Source of the DNA: Micromonospora sp. CPCC 205371
GTDB lineage: Bacteria > Actinomycetota > Actinomycetes > Mycobacteriales > Micromonosporaceae
Length of the DNA: 53,783 bases
NCBI RefSeq assembly: GCF_026130045.1
Contig: NZ_JAIBNX010000019.1
Location: forward strand, 1 to 53,783
Direction: 5' to 3'
Shown: positions 1 through 8,400 of the stretch, in pieces
How positions within the stretch are numbered: the first letter of the stretch is position 1
Layout of the letters: each line of letters opens with the position of its first letter
Program-made: the position numbers and the translations under genes
The notes under the pieces: model-generated
Told to the model about the DNA's origin: nothing
Seen by the model: the letters and a program-made list of their open reading frames with translations, nothing else
Database searches by the model: none

Positions 1-1
1 C

Positions 2-778
2 TTCTCCCACCAGGACCCCGGCTTCATCGACCACGTCGCCAACAAGAAAGCCGAAGTCGTACGCGTCTACCTACCACCGGACGCCAACACCCTGCTGTCC
101 ACCATGGACCATTGCCTGCGCAGCCGCCACTACATCAACGTCGTCGTGGCCGGCAAGCAACCCGCGCCTTCGTGGTTGACGATGGACGAGGCCGTGCTGC
201 ACTGCCGCCGCGGCCTGGGCATCTGGAACTGGGCCAGCACCGACGACGGCACCGAACCCGACGTCGTTCTCGCCTGCGCCGGCGACGTGCCCACCCTCGA
301 AACGCTCGCCGCCGCCGACCTACTCCGCCAGCACCTACCCGACCTCAAGGTGCGAGTCGTCAACGTCGTCGACCTGATGCGCCTGCAACCCGACAGCGAA
401 CACCCGCACGGGCTGCCTGACACCCAATTCGACACCATCTTCACCACCGACAAGCCGATCATCTTCGCCTACCACGGCTACCCGTGGCTCATCCACCGAC
501 TCACCTACCGGCGCGCCAACCACCGCAACCTGCACGTGCGCGGATACAAGGAAGAAGGCACCACCACCACACCCTTCGACATGGTCATGCTCAACGACCT
601 CGACCGGTACCACCTCGTCATCGACGTCATCGACCGCGTGCCGGGCCTGGGAGCGCGGGCGGCACACCTGCGCCAAGCCATGGTCGACGCCCGCCAGCAG
701 TGCCGCGACCACACCCGCCGGTACGGCGAAGACTCTCCGCAGGTGAGCGAGTGGCGCTGGGTCCGCGAGGAGGCCTGA
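2..778 (+). CDS. xfp: Phosphoketolase, C-terminal part (5' end outside window)
   Basis: The frame is open from the first bases of the window and gives about 258 residues, starting [16 protein letters not shown]. This is the C-terminal domain of xylulose-5-phosphate/fructose-6-phosphate phosphoketolase, which uses thiamine diphosphate and phosphate to cleave these sugars to acetyl phosphate plus a triose or tetrose phosphate. Family hallmarks seen are [11 protein letters not shown] near the start, [11 protein letters not shown], the [16 protein letters not shown] stretch and the [19 protein letters not shown] segment close to the end. The full protein is normally about 800 residues, so about two thirds lie upstream of the window. 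The cytosolic product would feed acetyl phosphate and acetyl-CoA. It converges on the LysR gene, 45 bp away, so no shared promoter is implied. Confidence 0.93.
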   Translation, partial: FSHQDPGFIDHVANKKAEVVRVYLPPDANTLLSTMDHCLRSRHYINVVVAGKQPAPSWLTMDEAVLHCRRGLGIWNWASTDDGTEPDVVLACAGDVPTLETLAAADLLRQHLPDLKVRVVNVVDLMRLQPDSEHPHGLPDTQFDTIFTTDKPIIFAYHGYPWLIHRLTYRRANHRNLHVRGYKEEGTTTTPFDMVMLNDLDRYHLVIDVIDRVPGLGARAAHLRQAMVDARQQCRDHTRRYGEDSPQVSEWRWVREEA

Positions 779-823
779 CGGGTGCCGCGGCCGACACAGC
801 CAGCGCACCGGAATTGACCCGAG

Positions 824-1717
824 TCACATCTGTTTGGCCAGCTCGTTGGCGGTTTCGACGGCAATCTCGATGGCGCGGGCGGCGAGCGGCGATTGGGTGC
901 GTCCGGCCGGCCAGTACAGGTACCACGTGGAGGCGGGCGATGGTCGCAGGTGGTGGATGCTGAGCCGGTCGTCGGACCAGGCATCTGATCCGTGGAGGGC
1001 GAGCCATGGCAGCACCGCCGAGCCTATGCCCGCCCGCACCATGGAGACGATGGTTTCGTGGCCGGCGGTTCGGAACACGATCCGTGGCCGCGCGCCGCTG
1101 CTGGCGAGCACCCGCTCCAACCATCTTTGGTGATGGTTGGGAGGCCAGGCGACCATCGGTGCGTTGTCGAGCAGCTTCACCTGTACTGGACCATCGGGGA
1201 ACGCGTCGGCGCCGGCCACCAGGAGGTACGGCTCGTGGAGCAGCTCGACGTACTCGAGCTCGCCCTCGATCTGGCCGTAGTGGAACAACAGGTCAAGATC
1301 TCCGATCTGCGGATTCTCCGGCCCCACCTCGGAGAGCCTGATGTCGCAGCCGGGGTGCTCGTCGAGTAGCCGGCGTACGACGGTCGGCAGGATCAGCTTG
1401 GACACGCCCTGGAAGGTGCCGATGTCTATCCGGCCGCTACCCGCCCTGAAGCGATCGACGGCGTCGGCCAGCGCCTCCGCCTTCGTGAGCAGATCGCGCC
1501 CGTGGGCCAGGACCACCTCGCCAAGGGGCGTGATCCGTACCGGCCTGGGACCTCCGGGCCGGTCGAAGACGGCGCCACCGACGGCCTTCTCCAGCGCGGC
1601 GATCTGCTGGCTCACCGAGGATTGGGTGTAGCCGAGCCGACCCGCCGCTCGCCCGAACGTTCCCTCCTCGGCGATAGCGGCCATCGTCTTCAGGTGGCGC
1701 AGCTCGACGTCAGCCAT
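824..1717 (-). CDS. LysR-family transcriptional regulator
   Basis: A 297-residue protein with a typical LysR layout. The N-terminal winged helix-turn-helix (about residues 3-60) contains LRHLKTMAAIAEEGTFGRAA and GYTQSSVSQQIAALE, and an effector-binding domain follows from about residue 85. I chose the ATG at 1717 (MADVELRHL) because it puts the HTH at the usual distance from the N-terminus; an in-frame ATG at 1729 would add four residues. No divergent partner exists: the neighbour upstream runs the same way and ends at 1781, so the target may be its own promoter or a distant gene. A strong inverted repeat lies just upstream. The effector cannot be told from the sequence. Confidence 0.9.
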   Translation of the reverse strand: MADVELRHLKTMAAIAEEGTFGRAAGRLGYTQSSVSQQIAALEKAVGGAVFDRPGGPRPVRITPLGEVVLAHGRDLLTKAEALADAVDRFRAGSGRIDIGTFQGVSKLILPTVVRRLLDEHPGCDIRLSEVGPENPQIGDLDLLFHYGQIEGELEYVELLHEPYLLVAGADAFPDGPVQVKLLDNAPMVAWPPNHHQRWLERVLASSGARPRIVFRTAGHETIVSMVRAGIGSAVLPWLALHGSDAWSDDRLSIHHLRPSPASTWYLYWPAGRTQSPLAARAIEIAVETANELAKQM

Positions 1718-1736
1718 GCGCCACATCATAGTAAGT

Positions 1737-1765
1737 AGCGATCATCTCGGCAGGAGATAATCGCT
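1737..1765. promoter_or_regulatory. Candidate LysR autoregulatory operator (12-bp inverted repeat)
   Basis: The arms AGCGATCATCTC (1737-1748) and GAGATAATCGCT (1754-1765) pair with a single mismatch around a 5-base centre GGCAG. The inner part is ATC-N9-GAT, which contains the T-N11-A spacing of LysR boxes. It sits 20-48 bp upstream of the LysR start. A possible -10, TACTAT on the minus strand (plus 1728-1733), lies between the repeat and the start, so the repeat would cover the -35 region. Autoregulation is inferred. Confidence 0.55.
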
Positions 1766-1780
1766 CTTCCCGATCTTCGC

Positions 1781-3197
1781 CTAGACGCCGGGCGTGGCTT
1801 GCATGCCGTTCGGGTTGAGGTTTGCCTCCAGCCGGATGCCACCGATGGTGGTTGCCCGCTCGGTGCCGGCGTTTCCCTCCGCCCACTTCGCGGCCTGCTC
1901 CCGCAGGCGCCCTTGGGGCGACAACACCGTGTCGGCCAGCGCCGCGAAGAAGCTCTTGCAGGCCTTGCTCTCAAGGCCGGCGTGGCAGGTCCCGTCGACC
2001 ATCTTGACCTTGTCGGTCGCGTCGCTGCTCGGCCAGGCTGAAGACGGTCGAGCCCAGCACGTAGTTGAAGATGATGTCCTTGCCGTAGAACGTATCGGAC
2101 GGCGGGGTCGTGCCCTTGAACTTACCGGCCCGTACGCCGGCGGCCACCACGTCGCGAATGCGGGACGCCCTCTCTGGACTGCCGATGGTTTCGGTGTACC
2201 GGGCGAAGCCCTCGATCGCCCAGGTGGGAGGCCTCGTCCACCCACCGTCGGTCAGCTGGGCGCGAGCAGTGACCGCGTGAGTCAGCTCGTGCCGGATCGT
2301 GTTGGCCGGCTGGCTGTCGTGGGCTTCGATCGCCGCGAGGTTGACCACGATCCGGGAAGCCGCGAACTGGTTCTGGTAGAAACCGCCGCCCTTCCTCACG
2401 CCATACAGCGGGATCTGGTATCCGAGGTTGTCCGGATTGAAGTTGCCGGCGGAGCCGAGGTTGAACCACCTCCTCATGTTGGCGGGGGCTCTGGTGAAGA
2501 ACAGGACATGGCCCGGAAAGCTGGTCCGGCCGCCCCAGAGCTTCTCCACCTCGCGCAGCTCCCGCTCGGCGAGCGAGGCGTACCGGTCGAGGTCCGTGGC
2601 GGTGCGGTCGCCGGCCAGCCACACCTTGCCGCTCACCTTGACCACGCGCAGCTCGTCGGTGTGCCATGGCGCGTCGGCCAGCGGACCGACGAGGCGGAGC
2701 TTCTGGCGGTCCTCGTCGGTCGTCGCCGCCACGATGTCGCCGACCACGAGCCGGTCGCCCTGCTTACGGAGCTTGTACTGGAAGGTCTCGGCGGGCGCGA
2801 CGTCGCCGGGACCGGCGTCCGCGGTGAGCTTGGCGGTGCGGATCACCGGGCCGAAGACGAACGTCTTGCCGACAGGCTGCTCCGTGATGCCGCTGAGCAC
2901 ATACCGGAAATCGGCGAAGTCGAACTGTCTCAGGTTGGCGAACAGGAGCTTCTCGCGCCGGATCAGCTCCTCGTTGGACCGGTCCAGGTCGGCCAGGTAG
3001 CCCTCCTCGTCCTTCTCCGTCAGGGCCTTGGCACGCCGTTCGAGGATCTTCCGCAAGCTGTTGTAGTTGGAGTAGTCAGACTTGTACTCTTCGCTTTCGA
3101 TGACGGGCCGGTCGGGCCCGCCGCATCCGGCGATCAGCAATCCGCCGGCCAGCAAGACGGACCGCCGCGACCATCGCACGCCACCCTCGGCGCACAT
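1781..3197 (-). pseudogene. Lipoprotein with HExxH metallopeptidase domain, broken by a frameshift
   Basis: The gene starts at an ATG at 3197. The N-terminus has a twin-arginine-like WSRRSVLLAGG stretch followed by the lipobox LIAGC, so the product should be a lipid-anchored exported protein. A central domain of about 200 residues is followed by HELTHAV, a zinc HExxH motif, with a downstream WAIEGFARYTE segment typical of peptidase MA-like (gluzincin) metallopeptidases; the E of EGFARY could be the third ligand. Near 2030 the frame that ends GSTVFSLAEQ runs into unrelated sequence, while the expected continuation (ATDKVKMVDGTCHAG to the stop at 1781) is in another frame. The region CGACGCGACCGAC is repetitive, so a 1- or 4-base insertion would explain it. 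It could be a real pseudogene or a sequence error. A GTG 15 bp inside is an alternative start. Confidence 0.75.
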
Positions 3198-3357
3198 CGA
3201 CACGCTCGGTTTTGGCACGTCTGCGAAACCCCCAGGAAAAGACGAAAGCAGGGCAGCGGAAGGCGCCCCGCTGTTGACCGCCAACAAAATACGCACGGAC
3301 GGCGGGACGACACATCCAACGAGGGAGATAGTCGAGTACCGCGAAAGTTGTAGCCGT

Positions 3358-4563
3358 CTACGCCGTCGGTTGCTCGTCCAGCGGTGAATGGATCGGAACG
3401 GCGAGGACGACCTCGAATCCCCGGTGCGGAAGCGGACCCGCGGTGAGCCTGCCGCCATAGAGCTTGGCGCGTTCACGCATGCCGTTGATGCCCTGGCCGG
3501 TCCCCGGAGAACCCTCCGCTGTGGACGTATGGTGGCCGTCGTCGCGGATGCGTACGGAAAGCCGATTGTCGTCAAACGTGAGTGTGACCGTCACCGCGCT
3601 GGCGTTGGCGTGTTTGAGGACGTTGGTGAGCGCCTCCTGGATCACCCGGTAGACGCACGTGTCCAATCCGGGCGGCAACGGCTGGCGTTCACCGCTCACG
3701 TTGACGGTGACCAGCACGCCGGCCATGCTCACACGTTCCACGAGGTCGTCGAGGCGGGCCAGGCCCGGCGCCGGAGCGTGCGGGCCCGTGTCCCGCCCAC
3801 GCATACTGTCTTGCGCCGGCCGAAGCATGGACAGCATCCGGCGCATCTCCTCCAGTGCCTCGCCGCTGGCGTCCATGACCGTGGCGATCGAACCGCGGGC
3901 CGTCTCCTGATCGCTGTCCAGCGTGTGCTGCACCAACCCGGCGTGGACGGAGATCACTGACATGTGGTGAGCGACGACGTCGTGCAGCTCCCGCGCGATG
4001 CGGATCTGCTCGTCGACGACCGCGCGCCGCGATCGCTCCTCCTGCTCGAACGCCAACCGGTCGGCGAGCCGCACGAGTTCCTTGTTACGGGCCGCCAGGA
4101 GCTGCGCGTGATAGCCGAACCGCGCGACGACGGTGTTCCACACGAGACTCTGCACGAGCGCCAACCCGAGTGAACCCGGCGTGGCGTAGAGCCACACCAG
4201 CGATCCCAGGGCCGCGACGGAAGCCGTGACCCGCGGCGGCCGCAGCGCGGCGACGGTGTATAGGCCGAGCAGCGCTCCCGGGCTGTTCACCACCGACCAG
4301 TAGCCGAGGTGGATGAAGCCAGCCCAGATACCGCAGTAGAACAGCGCCACCGCAACCGGCGCCCGCTGCCGGGCCACCAGGGAGAGGCTGGCGACGCAGG
4401 TCAGCCCGATCCCCAACGCGTCGAACGCGCGCACCTCTTCCGGGGCGACGCCGTACAGCCCGAGCAGCAGGCTGACCGTCCCGCTGGCCGCGGCGTGGCC
4501 CCCATCGACCAGCAGCGGATACCGCTGGCCCAGCCGCCGCAACGCCGCCACCGCGCCCGGCAT
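3358..4563 (-). CDS. NarL-type sensor histidine kinase
   Basis: A 401-residue membrane sensor kinase. About five or six hydrophobic segments in the first 155 residues form the sensor. A short linker leads to a HisKA_3 dimerisation domain with the phospho-acceptor His near residue 194 in RIARELHDVVAHHMS. The ATPase domain shows an N-box (QEALTNVLKHA), a G1 box (RDDG) and a G2 box (GTGQGINGMRERA). I chose the ATG at 4563 (MPGAVAALRRLG) because the longer frame would run back through the divergent response regulator's promoter. The partner regulator begins at 4638 on the other strand, 74 bp away, so the pair is divergent rather than in one operon. The signal sensed is unknown. Confidence 0.9.
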   Translation of the reverse strand: MPGAVAALRRLGQRYPLLVDGGHAAASGTVSLLLGLYGVAPEEVRAFDALGIGLTCVASLSLVARQRAPVAVALFYCGIWAGFIHLGYWSVVNSPGALLGLYTVAALRPPRVTASVAALGSLVWLYATPGSLGLALVQSLVWNTVVARFGYHAQLLAARNKELVRLADRLAFEQEERSRRAVVDEQIRIARELHDVVAHHMSVISVHAGLVQHTLDSDQETARGSIATVMDASGEALEEMRRMLSMLRPAQDSMRGRDTGPHAPAPGLARLDDLVERVSMAGVLVTVNVSGERQPLPPGLDTCVYRVIQEALTNVLKHANASAVTVTLTFDDNRLSVRIRDDGHHTSTAEGSPGTGQGINGMRERAKLYGGRLTAGPLPHRGFEVVLAVPIHSPLDEQPTA

Positions 4564-4623
4564 CAACCGGCACCCGGCGTCGTGCGATGCGGGCGGAGTG
4601 TTCGCGAGCGCATGGCGGCACCG

Positions 4624-4629
4624 TATCCT
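4624..4629 (+). promoter_or_regulatory. -10 element of a leaderless-type promoter
   Basis: TATCCT lies 8 bases before the ATG at 4638 and 5 bases before an in-frame GTG at 4635. No convincing Shine-Dalgarno sequence fits between, so transcription probably starts at or next to the response regulator's start codon. The -35 is not clear. Confidence 0.5.
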
Positions 4630-4637
4630 ACGGGGTG

Positions 4638-5399
4638 ATGAAACACGCTCCGGCGGACGCCCACAAACCATCGTCATCGACGAGTCCGACCCGAACCCCG
4701 CCCGACCAGGACATCCGCGTGCTCGTCGCCGATGACCAGGACCTTATCCGAGCTGGCCTGGTGTCCCTGTTACGCAACGCGTCCGGCATCGAGGTCGTCG
4801 GCGAGGCGGCTGGCGGCGAGGAAGCGGTGGCGCTCTGCGCGTCGACAGGCCCGGACGTCGTCCTGATGGACATCCTCATGCCCGGCACAGACGGCATCGC
4901 GGCCACGAAGAGGATTCTCACCGCGGGCGGCGACACGCCGCCACGCGTGCTGGTCCTGACCACCTTCGACCTGGACGAGTACGTCTACAACGCGTTGCGG
5001 GCCGGTGCCAGCGGATTCCTGCTCAAGGACACGCCGCCCCAGCGGCTGCTAACGGCGATCTTCACTGTGGCCGGCGGTGACATGCTATTCGCGCCGAGCG
5101 TGGTCCGGCGCCTCGTCGAGGTGTATGCCGAACACGTCGCTCCCCAGGCCGGCATTCCAGCCGAACTGGGCAAGCTCACCAACCGTGAGCTGGAGGTGGT
5201 GAGGGCCGTCGGCCTCGGAATGTCCAACAAGGAGGCCGCCGCCCAGCTGATGATCGCTGAGGGCACGTTCAAGACCCACCTCAACCGCGCGATGACCAAG
5301 CTCGGGCTGAACAGCCGCGCGCAGGTCGTGGTGATGGCGTACGAGTTCGGCATCGTCGTCCCCCAAGGCCTACACCCCGGCTCCGGCGGCAAGCCCTGA
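4638..5399 (+). CDS. NarL/LuxR-family response regulator
   Basis: A 253-residue two-domain regulator. The receiver domain (about 26-142) has the acidic pair in VLVADDQ, the phospho-acceptor Asp78 in DVVLMDILMPG, the conserved Thr in VLTTFD and Lys in FLLKD. The C-terminal LuxR-type HTH (about 180-240) contains LTNRELEVVRAVGLGMSNKE and the recognition helix in EGTFKTHLNRAMTKL. The N-terminal 25 residues are Ser/Pro/Thr-rich and precede the fold, so the exact start is uncertain; an upstream ATG at 4587 would overlap the promoter. It is divergent from the histidine kinase that should phosphorylate it. Confidence 0.92.
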   Translation: MKHAPADAHKPSSSTSPTRTPPDQDIRVLVADDQDLIRAGLVSLLRNASGIEVVGEAAGGEEAVALCASTGPDVVLMDILMPGTDGIAATKRILTAGGDTPPRVLVLTTFDLDEYVYNALRAGASGFLLKDTPPQRLLTAIFTVAGGDMLFAPSVVRRLVEVYAEHVAPQAGIPAELGKLTNRELEVVRAVGLGMSNKEAAAQLMIAEGTFKTHLNRAMTKLGLNSRAQVVVMAYEFGIVVPQGLHPGSGGKP

Positions 5400-5465
5400 G
5401 GTCTTCACCTGATGCGCGGCGTCACCGGGCCGGCCACCAACAGCGCGGCCAGCGCCGGGAGCAGC

Positions 5466-8400
5466 CTAGCTATCGGGGTGACTCGGCTTGTCATGGTCCT
5501 TTTCCTTGACAGCGTTCCGGTGGATCTCGCCGTAGATCTCAAACGCGATCCAGAACGCGACCAGAACAAACACGAGCGAGCCGGCTATCAACAATGCGGT
5601 ACAGGCCACCGCACACGTGGCTACGCCCGTGGCAGCCAACGCGCTAAGTTTGAGTGACTCCGCAAGCATCCAGAAGAACGCGCCGAACATGCCACCCACG
5701 ACCAGCGGCGCGAGCAGCTCTTCCGGTACGCTAATACACGCTATCTTGTACTTTTTGCACGTTTCCCACAGACCCTTCAAGAACTGGTTCACGACGTCGT
5801 CGTTAGCGTGGCCACAAGGCTTCGCCACCGGGTAGGGACCGTTGGGATTGGGTCCGTAGTTGCAGTTCAGGGTCCGCGGCAGGTCGGGTTTGGTGCCCCG
5901 GAGGTCGTTCTGGCGATCGCCGATGTTGTCCTTGACGGCGCACCAGCCCTCGCACTTGCGGATCGGGCCGATCGGGGGCGGGCGGTAGCCGCCACCACCA
6001 CCGCCGCTGTAGCCACCGCCACCCGCGTAGCCTCCCCCGCCGCTTCCGCCGCCACCACTCGGCGGCCTGGCGGGCTCGAAGCCCCGCTTGGAGTTGTCGT
6101 CGTCGCACTGTTGCGGGATGGAGGCCAGCACCCACCGGCCGCCACCGCCACCGCCGGTACCGCCGCAGGGGTAGAGGCCGGTGGGGTCGCTCTTGGTGAT
6201 CGGTGTGTAGTTCGCGTAGCTGTACCCGTGCATCTGCTGCGGGTCGTCCAGGACGAGCGGGTCGACGGAGACGAAGCGCCCGATGGCGGGGTCGTACTCG
6301 CGTGCGCCGAGATGGGTCAGCCCGGTGGACGCGTCCTTCGTGCCGCCGACGAACGTCTTCTCGTCGGGCCACGCTCCCGCTGGCGTGCCACGCGCGGCGC
6401 CGAACGGCGTGAACCGCCGCTGCGTCAGCGCCTGGGTGGCGGGGTCGATGGCCAGCTGTGCGGTGTCCTGGTGGTCTTTGGCGAGGAACCGAACGCCCTT
6501 GACCGTCCGCAGCGCGACGTTCTCGCCGTTGTGTTCGTAGTAGCGGGTGCCGTTGGCGGCGCCCGACCCGGTGGGCTGGTGCAACTCCATGCCGGGCAGG
6601 TAGAGCGTGGTGCCGGACGGGTCGCGGCGCAGCAGCCGGGCGCCGCCGGCGTCGTAGACGAAGGAGGTGGTCTTGGCCCCCTCCACGACGCTGGTCAGGT
6701 CACCCTCGGCGTCCCAGTTCAACGTCTGGGTGACACCGCCGACGGCGCGCGTGATCATGTTCCCGGTGGCGTCGTATCCGTACGTGCTGGTGTGGGCACC
6801 GGCGCCGCCCGTCTCGGATACACCGGTCAGCCGGTGTCCCTGGTTGGCGTACGCGCGGATGGTGTCCGCGCCGCCGCCGACGCCGTGCAAGGTTTCGGTG
6901 GCACGGTTTCCGGCCCCGTCGTAGGTGTAGCTGTGCCAGTACGGTGCCGGTCCGGCGACGACCGATGTGGACGGTGTGGCCGCGCACGCCGCCACGCCCT
7001 GCGTCCATGCCTCGCGCAGCCGTCGCACGTGGTCGTATATGAAGCACTGGGTGTCGGTGCCGGTCCGGGACACGTCCGAGATGGACGTGATGTTGCCGGC
7101 CGGGTCGTACGCGTAGGTGGCGTTGCGGTCCACGCCCGCGATGCCCTCGCGGTCGGTGCGCGAGGTGGCGAGCCGGTTGGTGCCGTACTCGAAGGTGAAC
7201 GTCTGCCACGCCTTCTTGCCCCCGGTGGTCAGCTCGTACTGCAACGGCTTACCGGTGGCCGAGTACACGGTCGCGTCGACGTAGGTGCCCAGGTTGCTGG
7301 TCAGCCGGGTCGGGCGGGCGATGCCGTCGTACGTCTGCACGACGGTCTCCGCCGGCAGGCCACCCGCTGCGGGATACCCCGTGGACTGCACGGTGCCGTC
7401 CAGGTTGTACGCGGTGGAGAAGCCGTACGCCCCGCTCAAGGCGCCGTACCCGTCCGGGATCGTGACGGTGATGCGGGTGGGCCGGTTGCGGAAGTCGTAC
7501 GCGTCCACCTTGGTGGTGAACGCCTTGCCGTCCTGGTACCTCGTGGCGGACGTGAGCTGTCCCTTGCGGAGGGTGTCGAACAGCCAGGACGCGCGGAGCG
7601 GGCCGGTGGCCGAGCCTTCATGGGTCTCGGTCTTGCGGCCGAGCGCGTCGTACGTGTGGAACACCTTCTGCCCGCGCGCGTCGGTGGTGGAGGCGAGCCG
7701 GTCGAGATCGTCGTACGTGGACACCGTCGTGCCCTTGTGCGGGTCGGTCGCGCGTACCTGCCGGCCGCGCAGGTCGTACGTGTACGACCACGCCTGCCCG
7801 GCGGTGTCGATGGTGGCCAGCTTCCCGTCCGGGTGGTACGTGTACCGCGTGCTTTCGTAGTCACCGGTCGGCGAAGCGCCCTTGTACTGGCGCAGTTCGG
7901 TCTTGCGGCCACGCGCGTCGGTGACGGTGCGGGTCGGCGTGCCACCGGCCGGCGGGTCCACGGCCACCCAGGCGCCGCCGTAGCTGGTGACCGTGCGCCA
8001 CTTCTCCTGCGAGTCGTTGTTGCCAGCCAGGAAGCGCTCGACGGTGACCCGGTTCATGCCGTCGTACTGATAGGCGGTCTGCGACTCCACGGCGCCCGGC
8101 ACCGCCACACCGAAGAGGGCGGTCGCGGGTGCGCCGGCGGCGGGGTACGTGTCGTAGGTGCGGGCCACGTTGCCACGGCTGTCGTAGAACGTGTCAGTGA
8201 TCAGCCGGCCGCCGTCCGGCCCGGGAGCCTGGGTCTGCCGGCTGCGCAGGAAGCCGTCGAGCAGCTCGACGCTGGTGCGCTGGGTGTCGCCCTTCGCGAT
8301 GGTCTTCGTCGTGACGGCGACGATCTGCCCCTCGGCGACCTGGTAGGTGAACTCGGCGTCGGCCACGTCGGCACCGGCGCGCCCGGGCTGCCACACCTTC

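Noticed and set aside
1794-3353. Plus-strand frame opposite the metalloprotease-like gene
   Set aside because: The minus strand has a lipobox, HExxH and family patterns; the plus frame has none.
5980-6060. GGN-rich repeat as possible minisatellite
   Set aside because: It is the coding sequence of the Gly-rich linker of the RHS protein; the repeat unit is only the GGx codon pattern.
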